NCBI GenBank assembly: GCA_963169045.1
Contig: CAUJDF010000030.1
Span: 1 to 55,012, forward strand
DNA: 55,012 nt
DNA from: Myxococcota bacterium
GTDB lineage: Bacteria; Myxococcota_A; Bradymonadia; UBA7976; UBA1532
Direction: 5' to 3'
The notes beneath the pieces were generated by a model. That model had not been told where the DNA came from and made no database searches. It was given only the letters and a program-made list of their open reading frames with translations. This document shows positions 28,635 through 37,167 of this stretch, piece by piece (within the stretch, counting starts at the first letter, position 1; every line of letters begins with the position of its first letter). A program made the translations under genes and the position numbers.

Positions 28635-29867
28635 ATGAACCTGCGCGAAGCGATCCAGGCCCTGGCCGAGAGGCCGGGCTCCATTCAGGCCCGCGCCCGC
28701 CTCGCCGCGGCGCTCGAGGCGCTCGGCGTCCCCGCCGCGAGCGCGGTGTGGGTCGCCACGGCCCGGGTCGCCGCCGCCCGCGGCCAGTTCTTCGCGGCGC
28801 TCGCCGTCGCGCGCCGCCACCTCACCGGCGCCCGCCAGCGACAGGCCCTCGAGGCGCTCGCCGCCCGCTTCGGCGCCGGCCGTCCGCGCGGCGGACGCCG
28901 CGTGCCGCCGCCGATACGCGGCGCGGTCGATGTCGAGATTCCGAATGATTCCGAGGGGATGGTGCGCGTTGCCCTGCAGCTCGGCGGCGACGTCGACGGC
29001 CTCGGCCTCCCCGACGACGCCGAGGTGCCCGCGGTGCCGATCTTCGGCGATCTGCCGGCGGGGCCGTTCGTCGCGCTCGCCAGCGCGCTCGAGCCGGTGG
29101 CCCTCGTCCCGGGCGACACGCTCGTCGCGCAGGGCCGGTCCGACCGCGCCGTGTTCCTGCTGGCCCAGGGCGCGGTGCGCGTCACCCGCGAGCGGCCCGA
29201 CGGCGCGACGGTCGTCCTCGCCGACGTGGCCGCCCCGGCGCTCGTCGGGGAGATGGCGCTGCTGACGGCGGTGCCGCGGCGGGCGACGGCGCGGGCGACG
29301 GAGGCCGGCTTCGCGTGGCGCGTCGACGGGGCGGTGGTCGAGGCCCTCGGCGAGCAGCACCCGGGCCTGACCGAGCATGTCGGCGCGCTCGTCCGGCGAC
29401 GGCTGTTGGCGAACCTGGCGCGCGAAGGCCGCGTCTTCGGAGACGCCGCGCAGCGGGAGGCCCTGCTCGGCGCCTTCCGCCCGGTCGAGGCGGCGCCCGG
29501 CGCGGAGGTGATCGCCCGCGGCGCGCCGCCGCCGGGGCTCTTCGTCGTGCTGCACGGCGAGGCCGAGGTCTGGACGACCGACGAGGCGGGCGAGGCGGTG
29601 CGCGTGGCGGTGCTGGCCGAGGGCGACGTCTTCGGCGAGCGATCGCTGCTCACGGGCGAGCCGACGAGCGCCGCGGTCCGCCTGCCCGAGGGCGGCGCGC
29701 TCCTGCACCTGCCCGTCGAGGCGTGGCGCGCGGTCCGCGGCTTCGTGCCGGCGATCGAGGTGGAGCTCGCCGCGCTGGCCGACGTCCGACACGACGAGCT
29801 CGTGGCGCTCGTGCAGCCGCTCGAGGACGCCGAGGCCGTCGAAGACGACTGGCTGCTGCCGGCCTGA
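28635..29867 (+). CDS. Double cyclic-nucleotide-binding-domain protein
   Basis: A 410-residue soluble protein. The N-terminal 75 residues are helical and TPR-like. Two cNMP-binding folds follow, at about 125-245 (GDTLVAQGRSDRAVFLL, VGEMALLT) and 260-385 (GAEVIARGAPPPGLFVVL, DVFGERSLLTGEPTSAAVR). The second has the better phosphate-binding cassette FGE-x-SLLTGEPTSA. No helix-turn-helix is visible, so it is not a typical CRP-type regulator. ATG start; the stop overlaps the next start by one base. Confidence 0.85.
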   Translation: MNLREAIQALAERPGSIQARARLAAALEALGVPAASAVWVATARVAAARGQFFAALAVARRHLTGARQRQALEALAARFGAGRPRGGRRVPPPIRGAVDVEIPNDSEGMVRVALQLGGDVDGLGLPDDAEVPAVPIFGDLPAGPFVALASALEPVALVPGDTLVAQGRSDRAVFLLAQGAVRVTRERPDGATVVLADVAAPALVGEMALLTAVPRRATARATEAGFAWRVDGAVVEALGEQHPGLTEHVGALVRRRLLANLAREGRVFGDAAQREALLGAFRPVEAAPGAEVIARGAPPPGLFVVLHGEAEVWTTDEAGEAVRVAVLAEGDVFGERSLLTGEPTSAAVRLPEGGALLHLPVEAWRAVRGFVPAIEVELAALADVRHDELVALVQPLEDAEAVEDDWLLPA

Positions 29868-30922
29868 TGCTGACGCCGCTGCCACGCTTTCCGACCGGAT
29901 CGGGCGTCGCCGGGCGCCTCTCCGCTCGCCTCGGCGCGGTCGCCTTCGGCGGCTTCCTGCTGTGGTGGGCGCAGCCGATCCTCATCCCGCTCGTGCTCGC
30001 GGTGCTCGGGGCGATGATGACCTGGCCCGTCGTGCGCAGCCTCGTGCGCCGCCGCATCCCGCCCGGGCTGGCCATCCTGACGGCGGTGACGATGGTGACG
30101 CTGCCGCTCTTGACGCTCATCGGGGTGTTCGTGGCGACGTTCGCGCCGCTGCGGGAAGCGCTGCCCATGTACAAGGCGCGCATCGGCCTCGGCGTGGAGC
30201 AGCTGACGAACTGGGCGGTGCACCTGGTCGACAACCCGGAGCGTCAGGCGGCGATCAAGACCGAGCTGAGCAACAACCTGATTCCGCGCATGATGGAAGG
30301 GGGCGTCGACTTCATGCAGTCGGCGACGACCCTGCTCGGGTATGCCTTCCTCACGCTGTTCTTCGCAGCGTTCATGCTCATCGAGGGGCGGCGCTTCCGC
30401 GAGAAGTTCACCGAGGCGTACGGGCCGCGGCACCCGCTGTTGCAGTCGCTCGAGGCCATCGGGCGCGACGTCCGCGCCTACGTCGTGGCCAAGTCGCTCA
30501 TCAGCGGACTCACCGCGCTGTGCGTGTGGCTCCTGCTGGCCGCCTGCGACGTCGACTTCGCCGCGTTCTGGGGCCTGATCGCGTTTCCGCTGAACTTCAT
30601 CCCCACCGTGGGCGCGCTGATCGCGTCGCTCCCGCCGGTGGTGCTGGTGCTGATCGATCCGAACACCAGCGCCCTGGGCGCCCTCGGCGTGACGGCGGGC
30701 CTCTTCGCCGTGAACGGCGTCATCGGCAGCTACGTCGATCCGCGCTTCGTGGGCCGGCAGGTGAAGCTGTCCCCGCTCGTCGTCTTCCTGTCGATGGTGT
30801 TCTGGGGCCTGCTGTGGGGGCCCATGGGCATGATCCTGGCCGTGCCGATCATGGTGTCGGTCAAGGTCGTGTGCAGCCACGTGCCCGGCCTGGAACCGAT
30901 CGCGATCCTGATGAAGGCTTAA
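29867..30922 (+). CDS. AI-2E family transporter (YdiK/PerM-like permease)
   Basis: A 351-residue polytopic protein with an early hairpin of two TM segments (about 20-65), a long periplasmic helical region, and a C-terminal cluster of TM helices with the family pattern (FWGLIAFPLNFIPTVGALIASLPPVVLV, VDPRFVGRQVKLSP, LWGPMGMILAVPIMVSVK). Members export small molecules or act in Na+/H+ antiport; the AI-2 name is inherited. Starts at the ATG overlapping the cNMP stop. Its TAA overlaps the convergent lipoprotein stop. Confidence 0.9.
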   Translation: MLTPLPRFPTGSGVAGRLSARLGAVAFGGFLLWWAQPILIPLVLAVLGAMMTWPVVRSLVRRRIPPGLAILTAVTMVTLPLLTLIGVFVATFAPLREALPMYKARIGLGVEQLTNWAVHLVDNPERQAAIKTELSNNLIPRMMEGGVDFMQSATTLLGYAFLTLFFAAFMLIEGRRFREKFTEAYGPRHPLLQSLEAIGRDVRAYVVAKSLISGLTALCVWLLLAACDVDFAAFWGLIAFPLNFIPTVGALIASLPPVVLVLIDPNTSALGALGVTAGLFAVNGVIGSYVDPRFVGRQVKLSPLVVFLSMVFWGLLWGPMGMILAVPIMVSVKVVCSHVPGLEPIAILMKA

Positions 30923-31737
30923 CGTTTCGGGGTGAACGTGACGGCCACGCGGACGGTACAGAGGCCGTCCGCGGGGGCGGGCCACTCCGAGGCGCCGCGC
31001 ACGACGCCCTCGACGCAGTCGCCGAGCCCGGTGACGAGCAGGGTCGTCTCCTCGACGCGGGCGCCGGTGGGGCGGCCCTTCGGGTCGAGGTCGAGGCCGA
31101 AGGTGAGGCGGCCGCCGCGCTCGGCGCGGGCGTCGGCCCAGCAGCGCTCGAGCGCCGGCTCCAGGGTCTTCGCGTGCCGGTGCAGGGCGGCGGCGTCGCA
31201 CGCGCCCGTCACCTGAGGCCGCTGCACGCCGATGCGGACGGGCGCCGAGGCGGCCTCCGCCGGCGCGGACGGGGCGTCGAGCGCCAGCGCCGGCGGCGCC
31301 TCGTCGCCGCGGAACGTGGCCGACGCCAGCGGCACCGGGAGGTCGGCGCCGGCGGAGGGCGCGGGCTTCGCCGGATCGGCGGGGTGCGGCACGTGCGTCC
31401 AGCCGGCCACCTTCCAGGCGCCGTTGCGGTGCTCGAACCAGACGTCGAGCGTGTGCGGCTCGCCGTCGAGCGCGACGAGGGCGGTCACGATGGCGCGCCC
31501 GTCGATCATCCGCAGGCGCTGCACGTCGAGGAAGTCGTAGGCCGCAGGCGAGTCGACGACGAGGCGCAGCGGCAGGTTCTCCGGCTCGACCCCCTCGACG
31601 AACCACGGGCGCAGCTGGTCGGGGGGCTCGAACACGCGCGACGACAGCAGCGCCACCGCCGCGGCTTCGGCGTCCTGGGAGGCGAGCGGCGGGGCGGCGC
31701 ACCCGGCCAGAAAGAGGAATGAAATCAATGGTTTCAT
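30919..31737 (-). CDS. Lipoprotein with AgmX/PglI C-terminal domain
   Basis: A 272-residue lipoprotein: signal MKPLISFLFLAGC. Residues 25-110 resemble an NTF2-like/SnoaL-type or lipoprotein-attached fold (VVDSPAAYDFLDVQRL...WFEHRNGAWKVAGW). The C-terminal 95 residues match the AgmX/PglI domain of gliding-related TonB-like proteins (HAKTLEPALERCWADARAERGGRLTF, paired cysteines). This supports a cell-envelope role. ATG start overlaps the stop of the upstream gene. Confidence 0.8.
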   Translation of the reverse strand: MKPLISFLFLAGCAAPPLASQDAEAAAVALLSSRVFEPPDQLRPWFVEGVEPENLPLRLVVDSPAAYDFLDVQRLRMIDGRAIVTALVALDGEPHTLDVWFEHRNGAWKVAGWTHVPHPADPAKPAPSAGADLPVPLASATFRGDEAPPALALDAPSAPAEAASAPVRIGVQRPQVTGACDAAALHRHAKTLEPALERCWADARAERGGRLTFGLDLDPKGRPTGARVEETTLLVTGLGDCVEGVVRGASEWPAPADGLCTVRVAVTFTPKR

Positions 31738-32795
31738 GGCGACGCTTCCGCGAGCAGCGCCAGGTGCGGCGCGGCGGCCCGGCACGCGTCGAGCAGCGCG
31801 ATGACCTCGCCGTGCCGCGTCGTCCCGTCGGCCGCCACGACGGCGCCCGCCGGCGCAGGCGTCCCCTGCGTCAGCGCTTGCAGGGCGGCGGCGATGCCCG
31901 CCGCGTCGACGGTCCCTCCGGCGAAGGCCACGCGGCGCGTCCGGTCGTCCAGCGCGAGGTCGACGCCGTCGGGCGCGAACTGCAGGCGGACGACGCGATC
32001 CCGCGCGTCGGCGGTCGCGGCTTCGGTCCGTCGGGCCAGGGCCAGCAGCGCCGGGCCCCCGCCCGCCCCGCGCGCCACGAGCGAGACGGCCTCGGCCCCG
32101 GCCCGCCGCGCCGCCTCCGCGAGGCCGGTCTGGCGTGAGGCGGGCGCGTCGGCCGCCAGCGCCAGCGCCACGTGCGGCCGATACGTGGCGTGGGCGTCCG
32201 CCGCGAGCCGCCGGCGCACGGCGAGCGCCTCCGCGACCGCCGCCTCGAGCCCGCCCGGCGCCACCGGCCGCCCGTCGACCGCCACCTCGTCCTTGAAGGC
32301 GACGACGAGCACCGCCGCCGTCGGCCGCCCGACCGCGTCCCGTCCGGCCAGCCCGCCCTCCCAGGGCCTCGCCGAGGGGGCCCGGGGCAGCGCGCCGACC
32401 AGCTCGAGCCAGCGCCGCTGCGTCGCGGGCGGATCCACCGCGGTCAGCCGCCATGCGTCGCCCTGTCGCCGCAGCTCCACGCCGATCGAGAGCGGCCACC
32501 CGTCGACCGCGAAGGCGACGGTCCCGGCGCGCGTCGTGGCGTCGACGCGCCGCAGCTCGGCGATCTGCAGGAACTGATAGCGCTGCGCGTCCACGAGCCC
32601 GGGCAGCACGAGCGCCTGCGCGGCCGACGGCTCGCAGTGCGCCGAACGCGCCTGCGCGTCGAAGAAGCGCTCGCCGAAGACGGCCGTCACCACGGCGGAC
32701 GGCGTGCCGAGCCCGTCCGGCGGCGGGGCCGAGCAGGCCGCGAGCAGCGCCCACGGCAGCCAGCAGCGGAGGAGGCGCGACACGGTCCGCACCAT
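31734..32795 (-). CDS. Lipoprotein with ExbD-like C-terminal region
   Basis: A 353-residue lipoprotein: signal with lipobox LLAACS (about residue 20). The first part (about 25-110) resembles the first domain of the downstream lipoprotein (DAQRYQFLQIAELRRVD versus DFLDVQRLRMID), so the two are probably paralogous in that domain. Two periplasmic repeats resembling the ExbD fold follow (VAVDGRPVAPGGLEAAVAEAL and VAADGTTRHGEVIALLDACR). Translationally coupled to the gene downstream (ATGA). Confidence 0.75.
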   Translation of the reverse strand: MVRTVSRLLRCWLPWALLAACSAPPPDGLGTPSAVVTAVFGERFFDAQARSAHCEPSAAQALVLPGLVDAQRYQFLQIAELRRVDATTRAGTVAFAVDGWPLSIGVELRRQGDAWRLTAVDPPATQRRWLELVGALPRAPSARPWEGGLAGRDAVGRPTAAVLVVAFKDEVAVDGRPVAPGGLEAAVAEALAVRRRLAADAHATYRPHVALALAADAPASRQTGLAEAARRAGAEAVSLVARGAGGGPALLALARRTEAATADARDRVVRLQFAPDGVDLALDDRTRRVAFAGGTVDAAGIAAALQALTQGTPAPAGAVVAADGTTRHGEVIALLDACRAAAPHLALLAEASP

Positions 32796-32883
32796 AACCC
32801 GGGCCGGGGTCGGCGCGCACCCCGCGTTCATGGCGGGCGTCATCGTGGACGTCGGGTGGGGAGAAGTCCGGGGAGGGGGCGCG

Positions 32884-34083
32884 ATGGCCATCGAGATCCG
32901 CGAGGCCACGGACGACGAGACCCGAGAACGCATCTTCCGCTTTCGATACGGGATCCACGTCGTCGAGCTGGGCAAGGACGGCCCGGGGGTGGACCACGGG
33001 CGGCGCCTGCTGTTCGACGACGCCGACGCGCAGGCCACGATCTTCTTCGCCGAGGAGGAGGGCCGCATCGTCGGCACCGGCCGCCAGAACGGCGGGCGCA
33101 AGGGCGAGCTGCCACCGCTCTACCAGGAGTGGCTCGAGACCGCACCCGCCGAGGCCGAGTTCGGGCGCGAGCGGGTGAGCATCACCAGCCGGCTCATGGT
33201 CGATCCCGCCTACCGCGGGCGCACGCTGGCCTCGCTGCTCGTCATGCGCCTCTACGAGCACGCCTGCCGGAACGGTGTGGACGTCGACTTCATCTTCGCC
33301 GAGCCGGGCCTGCTCCGCCTGTACTACCGCCTCGGCTACCGCCAGTACCGGCCGGCCATCCGGCCGACCGGGCCCGGGATCCGCGTGCCGCTCGTCCACT
33401 GCGTCCGCGACCTCGGCCACCTGCGCCGGGTCGAGGCGCCGTTCGTGCGCCTGCTGCCGCCCTCGCTGGATGACGGCGGGCGCGTGGCGACGGCGATGGG
33501 CCGCCTCTACCCGGGCTTCACCGCGGCGGGACCGAGCCTCGAAGGCGACCTGCGCACCATCTGGGCGCGCCTGGCGGACGGCCTGTCGCGTCGTCAGCGC
33601 CGGCGCTCCCTGCTCGACGGCCTCACCGAGGCGCAGATCGAGCGCGTCATGGAGCGCGCGGCTCCCGTCTCGTTCGGCGTCGGCGAGGTCATCCGCCATC
33701 GACGCGAGAGCCGCCCCGACCTGGGCGTGGTGCTGTCCGGCCGCATCGGCGTGGGCCTGCCGACCCACGATGGTTGGCACTGGCTCGAGATTCTCGGGCC
33801 GGGCGACGTCTTCGGCGAGTGCGAGGCGCCGCCCGAGGACGGCCGGGCCACCGACCTCGTCGCGCTCGAGCCTTCGCAGACGGTCCTGCTCTCGGAGAAC
33901 CTCGTCGAGAAGACGGCGCGGCACGACCCGGAGCTCGCGCTGCGGTTGTCCACGAACCTCGTCGCCGCGCTCCGCCAGCGCGTGGACGACCTGCACCGGC
34001 GCGGCGCCGCGCTCGCCGCCCACGAGCGGATCCGCTTGATTCGCGAGCACACGATTCCGCCTCTCGAGGAGCTCGCCCAGTGA
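32884..34083 (+). CDS. GNAT acyltransferase fused to a cNMP-binding domain
   Basis: A 399-residue fusion. Residues 1-190 are a GNAT fold of the N-acyl-amino-acid or autoinducer-synthase-like type (FRFRYGIHVVELGK, VSITSRLMVDPAYRGRTLASLLVMRLYEHA, GLLRLYYRLGYRQY). Residues about 235-375 are a cyclic-nucleotide-binding domain (VGEVIRHRRESRPDLGVVLSG, ILGPGDVFGECEAP, VALEPSQTVLLSEN). The cNMP domain probably gates activity. ATG after GGGGAGGGGG. The stop overlaps the GTG of the heme-oxygenase-like gene, pointing to one pathway. Confidence 0.85.
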   Translation: MAIEIREATDDETRERIFRFRYGIHVVELGKDGPGVDHGRRLLFDDADAQATIFFAEEEGRIVGTGRQNGGRKGELPPLYQEWLETAPAEAEFGRERVSITSRLMVDPAYRGRTLASLLVMRLYEHACRNGVDVDFIFAEPGLLRLYYRLGYRQYRPAIRPTGPGIRVPLVHCVRDLGHLRRVEAPFVRLLPPSLDDGGRVATAMGRLYPGFTAAGPSLEGDLRTIWARLADGLSRRQRRRSLLDGLTEAQIERVMERAAPVSFGVGEVIRHRRESRPDLGVVLSGRIGVGLPTHDGWHWLEILGPGDVFGECEAPPEDGRATDLVALEPSQTVLLSENLVEKTARHDPELALRLSTNLVAALRQRVDDLHRRGAALAAHERIRLIREHTIPPLEELAQ

Positions 34084-34760
34084 GCGATCGACGTACGTTC
34101 CACGATGCCGTCGCGGAGGCCGTCTCGGCGTTTCCGCGCAACGCGCTGTGCCAGCGCATCGACGCGGGCACGGTGACGATCACCGACTATCACGGCCTGC
34201 TGCGGACGCTGTTCCATCAGACGTTCGAGGGGCCGAGCACCTTCGCCCTCGCCGGTTATCACTGCGATCCCCGGCACGTGGACGCGAAGGCGTACCTGAT
34301 GCACCACGCGGACGAGGAGAAGGAGCACTGGCGCTGGGTCATCAACGACCTGCGGGCGACCGGCGACGGCGGGCCCGATCCGCGCGAGACGTTCCCGGGG
34401 CCGGCGACGCAGTCGTACGTGGCCTTCAACGTCTACACCGCGGTGCGCGCGCCGGTGGCCCGGCTCGGGATCGCCGCCGTGCTCGAGGGCATCGGCGGGC
34501 GCTGGGGCGGCGAGTACGGCGGGCGACTGTGCGCGCGGCTCGGCCTGTCGCGCGCGCAGGCCAGCTTCTTCCTGAGCCACGGCGAGCTGGACAAGGGCCA
34601 CGTCGAGGACGTCTTTCGCGTGATCGACGCCACCGAGCTCGGCCCGCGCGACTGGGCGTGGCTGGCCCACGCGGCGCGCACGGCGGGCGTGCTCTACCGC
34701 GCCATGTACGACGCCGCCGCCGTCACGCCACCCGCCGCGGGCGCTCCCGCAGCAGGATGA
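34080..34760 (+). CDS. Heme-oxygenase-like diiron-type oxidoreductase
   Basis: A 226-residue all-helical protein of the iron-containing redox enzyme / heme-oxygenase-like group. Candidate metal ligands are in MHHADEEKEHW (H75, H76, E79, E80, H83) and LSHGELDKGHVEDV. Such proteins oxidise or cleave amino-acid or fatty-acid derivatives; with an N-acyltransferase directly upstream (4-nt overlap) it may modify the acyl product. Substrate not known. Its 3' end overlaps the convergent Ser/Thr kinase gene by 38 nt. Confidence 0.85.
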   Translation: MSDRRTFHDAVAEAVSAFPRNALCQRIDAGTVTITDYHGLLRTLFHQTFEGPSTFALAGYHCDPRHVDAKAYLMHHADEEKEHWRWVINDLRATGDGGPDPRETFPGPATQSYVAFNVYTAVRAPVARLGIAAVLEGIGGRWGGEYGGRLCARLGLSRAQASFFLSHGELDKGHVEDVFRVIDATELGPRDWAWLAHAARTAGVLYRAMYDAAAVTPPAAGAPAAG

Positions 34761-36225
34761 CCTCGCCGGTCTGCAGCGCCTTGCGCAGCGCCCGCATGTC
34801 GGCGAAGCGCTTCTCGGGGCTCTTCTCGAGGCACTTCATCACGATGGCGTCGAGGAACTCCGGCACGTCGGTCGCGAGCTCCGAGGGCCGGCGCGGCGTC
34901 TCGCGCAGGTGCCGCATGAGGATCGCCATCGACGAGTCGCCGTCGAACAGCAGCTGCCCCGTCAAGAGGTGGTACATCACCGCGCCGAGCGCGTAGACGT
35001 CGCTGCGCGGATCTCCGCGTTCGCCCTTGGCGCGCTCGGGCGGCATGTACTCCGGCGTGCCGATCACGCGCTCCTTGCGCGTGGCGTCGCCGGGCACGGC
35101 GAGCGCCGCCGCGAGGCCGAAGTCGAGCACCTTCAGCTGCTCCTCGCCCGCCTCGTCGACGGTCACGAACAGGTTCTCAGGCTTGATGTCGCGGTGCACG
35201 ACGCCCTGGTCGTGGGCCTCCACGAGCGCCGAGGCGGCCTGGCGCATGAGGGAGACGACGCGGGTCGGGCTCATGCGGCCCTCGGCGGCGATGATCGAGC
35301 TGAGGTCGCGGCCCTTGAGGTGCTCCATCACGTAGTAGAGCCGCTGGTCGCGCGTGCAGCCGTAGTCGTACACGCGCACGGTGTGCGGGCTCGTGAGGCG
35401 GCACGTGGCCTTCGCCTCGAGCTCGAAGCGGGCGATGTACTCCTCCTGGGCGCCGAAGCGCCGGTCGAGCATCTTGATGGCGCACGTGCGCTCGAGCAGC
35501 TCGTCGCGCGCCAGCCAGACCTCGCCGAATCCGCCGGCGCCGATCGGTCGGTCGAGGGTGTAGCGCCCGCGGCTGCGCGCTTCGATCTCCTGACGGCGCA
35601 GGCGGTGCACGAGGCCCGCGCCCATCACCGCGATGAGCCCGTTGGCGAGCACGAAGAACTGCAAGTTGGCGAAGCGGGCCCAGTAGAAGGGGTCGTGCTG
35701 CTGTCCGACCGTCATCGTCCAGGCCATCGAGGCCCCCAGCGTGCCGAGCCAGCATGCCGCCGAGCCGAGCGCGGCCAGCTTCCAGCCGCTCGGCACGTAC
35801 AGACAGCGCAGGAAGGCGATCGTCGCCACGCTCCCGAAGTAGAGCGGGTTGTCGCCGTGGGTGAGGCCGTCGAGGCAGCCGCAGAGCACGCCGACCAGGA
35901 GCATGCCGAGCATGTCGAGGGCGCGCGCGAGGCCCACCGCGCTCTTGGCGCGACGCACGGCGAGACCGCAGACCACCAGCAGCGCCGAGAACGCCACGCG
36001 TACCGCGAGGATGAGCAGCAGCGGCAGGTCCTGCTGGCCGCTCATCTCGCGCGTCAGCTCACCGAAGATGAAGCCGGGGAGGGCGAAGGCGCCGACCAGC
36101 AGCTGGTTGGCGACGCCGCGCTGGTACTCGGTCTCGAGCTCGCGGGCGACGCGGCGGTCGACGTCGTCCGTGAGGCCTACGACCGCGTCGGAAGGCGCGG
36201 GCGTGCCGGTGGGATGGAGCGCCAT
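34723..36225 (-). CDS. Membrane Ser/Thr protein kinase with N-terminal TM bundle
   Basis: A 500-residue eukaryotic-like kinase. Five or six TM segments (about 42-62, 68-90, 105-118, 128-145, 150-172, 185-206) precede a complete kinase domain (223-485): Gly loop GAGGFGEVW, K251, HRDIKPEN (D346), DFG (368-370) and APE-like PPE in GTPEYMPPERAKG. Most bacterial kinases of this family put the kinase domain first and TM after, so the order is inverted here. Start is the ATG at 36225; a TATGGT box lies eight bases upstream and may give leaderless translation. Confidence 0.93.
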   Translation of the reverse strand: MALHPTGTPAPSDAVVGLTDDVDRRVARELETEYQRGVANQLLVGAFALPGFIFGELTREMSGQQDLPLLLILAVRVAFSALLVVCGLAVRRAKSAVGLARALDMLGMLLVGVLCGCLDGLTHGDNPLYFGSVATIAFLRCLYVPSGWKLAALGSAACWLGTLGASMAWTMTVGQQHDPFYWARFANLQFFVLANGLIAVMGAGLVHRLRRQEIEARSRGRYTLDRPIGAGGFGEVWLARDELLERTCAIKMLDRRFGAQEEYIARFELEAKATCRLTSPHTVRVYDYGCTRDQRLYYVMEHLKGRDLSSIIAAEGRMSPTRVVSLMRQAASALVEAHDQGVVHRDIKPENLFVTVDEAGEEQLKVLDFGLAAALAVPGDATRKERVIGTPEYMPPERAKGERGDPRSDVYALGAVMYHLLTGQLLFDGDSSMAILMRHLRETPRRPSELATDVPEFLDAIVMKCLEKSPEKRFADMRALRKALQTGEVILLRERPRRVA

Positions 36226-36370
36226 GTGCCGGGACCATAACCCGAAATCGACCCGGCGGTCTTTCTTGTCTCCGTCGGGTGACGGCGCCTGGGGCGCCGC
36301 GTCACGCCGCCCCCGCGCTCGTGACGCGCTTCGCCACGGCGCCGGCGCGGCAGGTCCCGAAAGTCCGTGT

Positions 36371-36386
36371 GGCACGCCGCTTGTAA
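36371..36386 (+). promoter_or_regulatory. Sigma-54-type promoter
   Basis: TGGCACG-CCGC-TTGTA fits the -24/-12 consensus TGGCACG-N4-TTGCW with a single mismatch (GT instead of GC at -12). Transcription would start near 36397 and the small gene at 36436 begins about 40 bases later with a GGGGGACGAG site. Confidence 0.5.
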
Positions 36387-36435
36387 CTGTCTCGTCCCCA
36401 GTGACCGAGACGCACCGTGACGGGGGACGAGCGAC

Positions 36436-36654
36436 ATGACGCGCATTCGGACGACGCTGTGGGATCTGGCGGACGCGATCGTGGAGGAGGCGGAGCGCGT
36501 GGCCGAGGGAGACGAGGCGATGGCGCTGGCGAACGCGGCGCTCACCGACTTCCTGATGCATGCGCGCCTCGTCCGTGAGGAGCCGCGGCGGCCGGTCGAG
36601 GACGCCTATCGCCGCCGCGCCCGCCGCACGCTTCGCCTCGCGGTCGGTCTCTGA
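36436..36654 (+). CDS. Small helical protein of unknown function
   Basis: A 72-residue charged helical protein (acidic first half WDLADAIVEEAERVAEGDEA, basic Arg-rich second half). No homology recognised. It has a good ribosome site and the sigma-54-like promoter at 36371-36386, which is the main evidence that it is a real gene. Its end is 7 nt from the convergent receiver-like gene. Confidence 0.6.
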   Translation: MTRIRTTLWDLADAIVEEAERVAEGDEAMALANAALTDFLMHARLVREEPRRPVEDAYRRRARRTLRLAVGL

Positions 36655-36661
36655 GCCCCCC

Positions 36662-37042
36662 TCAGGCCTCGGCCTGCCCCGGCGGCCGCCCGCCCAGGAG
36701 GCGCTGCAGCGTGGGCACCAACCGGTCCGACGACGTGAAGGTCGCGTTGGGCACGGCCGCGGCCACCCGGTCCCGCTCCGCCGGGTCGCCGTCCACGAAG
36801 ATCAGCGGCAGCCTGCGCGTGCGCCCGGCGTCGTGGAGCGCGCGCGCCGTCTCGCGGCTGTGCGACGGCCGCCGCGCCAGGTCGAACACGACGACGTCGG
36901 GCGGCTCGCGCTGGATGTCCCCGTACCCGCGCGCCCCATCCTCGCACTCGGTCCGCACGCTGAACCCGGACGCGGACAGCGCCGCCGTCCGGCTCTCGGC
37001 GGCCTGGCGGTCCCAGCTGAACAGATAGACCTTCGCGTTCAT
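36662..37042 (-). CDS. Degenerate receiver-like protein
   Basis: A 126-residue protein with the beta/alpha layout of a receiver: VYLFSWD near the first strand, VVVFDLARRP around the phospho-acceptor position (D at about 52), LIFVDGDPAE. The usual acidic pair after strand 1 is missing (a single D in SWDRQ) and the Lys of strand 5 is not obvious, so phosphorylation may be lost. ATG with AGGGCAGG upstream. Divergent from the NTPase gene. Confidence 0.75.
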   Translation of the reverse strand: MNAKVYLFSWDRQAAESRTAALSASGFSVRTECEDGARGYGDIQREPPDVVVFDLARRPSHSRETARALHDAGRTRRLPLIFVDGDPAERDRVAAAVPNATFTSSDRLVPTLQRLLGGRPPGQAEA

Positions 37043-37167
37043 CGTCCTGCCCTTCCGCACGGGTCCCGAGGCGTCCCGTCGCAAGCCACGTGCCGCGCGA
37101 CGCGCGACGGCTCGGCGCGTTTCGCCTCGCTGTGGCGATTCTCCACGAGTCGCGCCATCCTCCCGCC

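Noticed and set aside
36177-36545. A minus-strand frame of 122 residues between the kinase and the small protein
   Set aside because: Serine/Arg-rich without a ribosome site; the opposite strand holds the sigma-54-like promoter and small gene.
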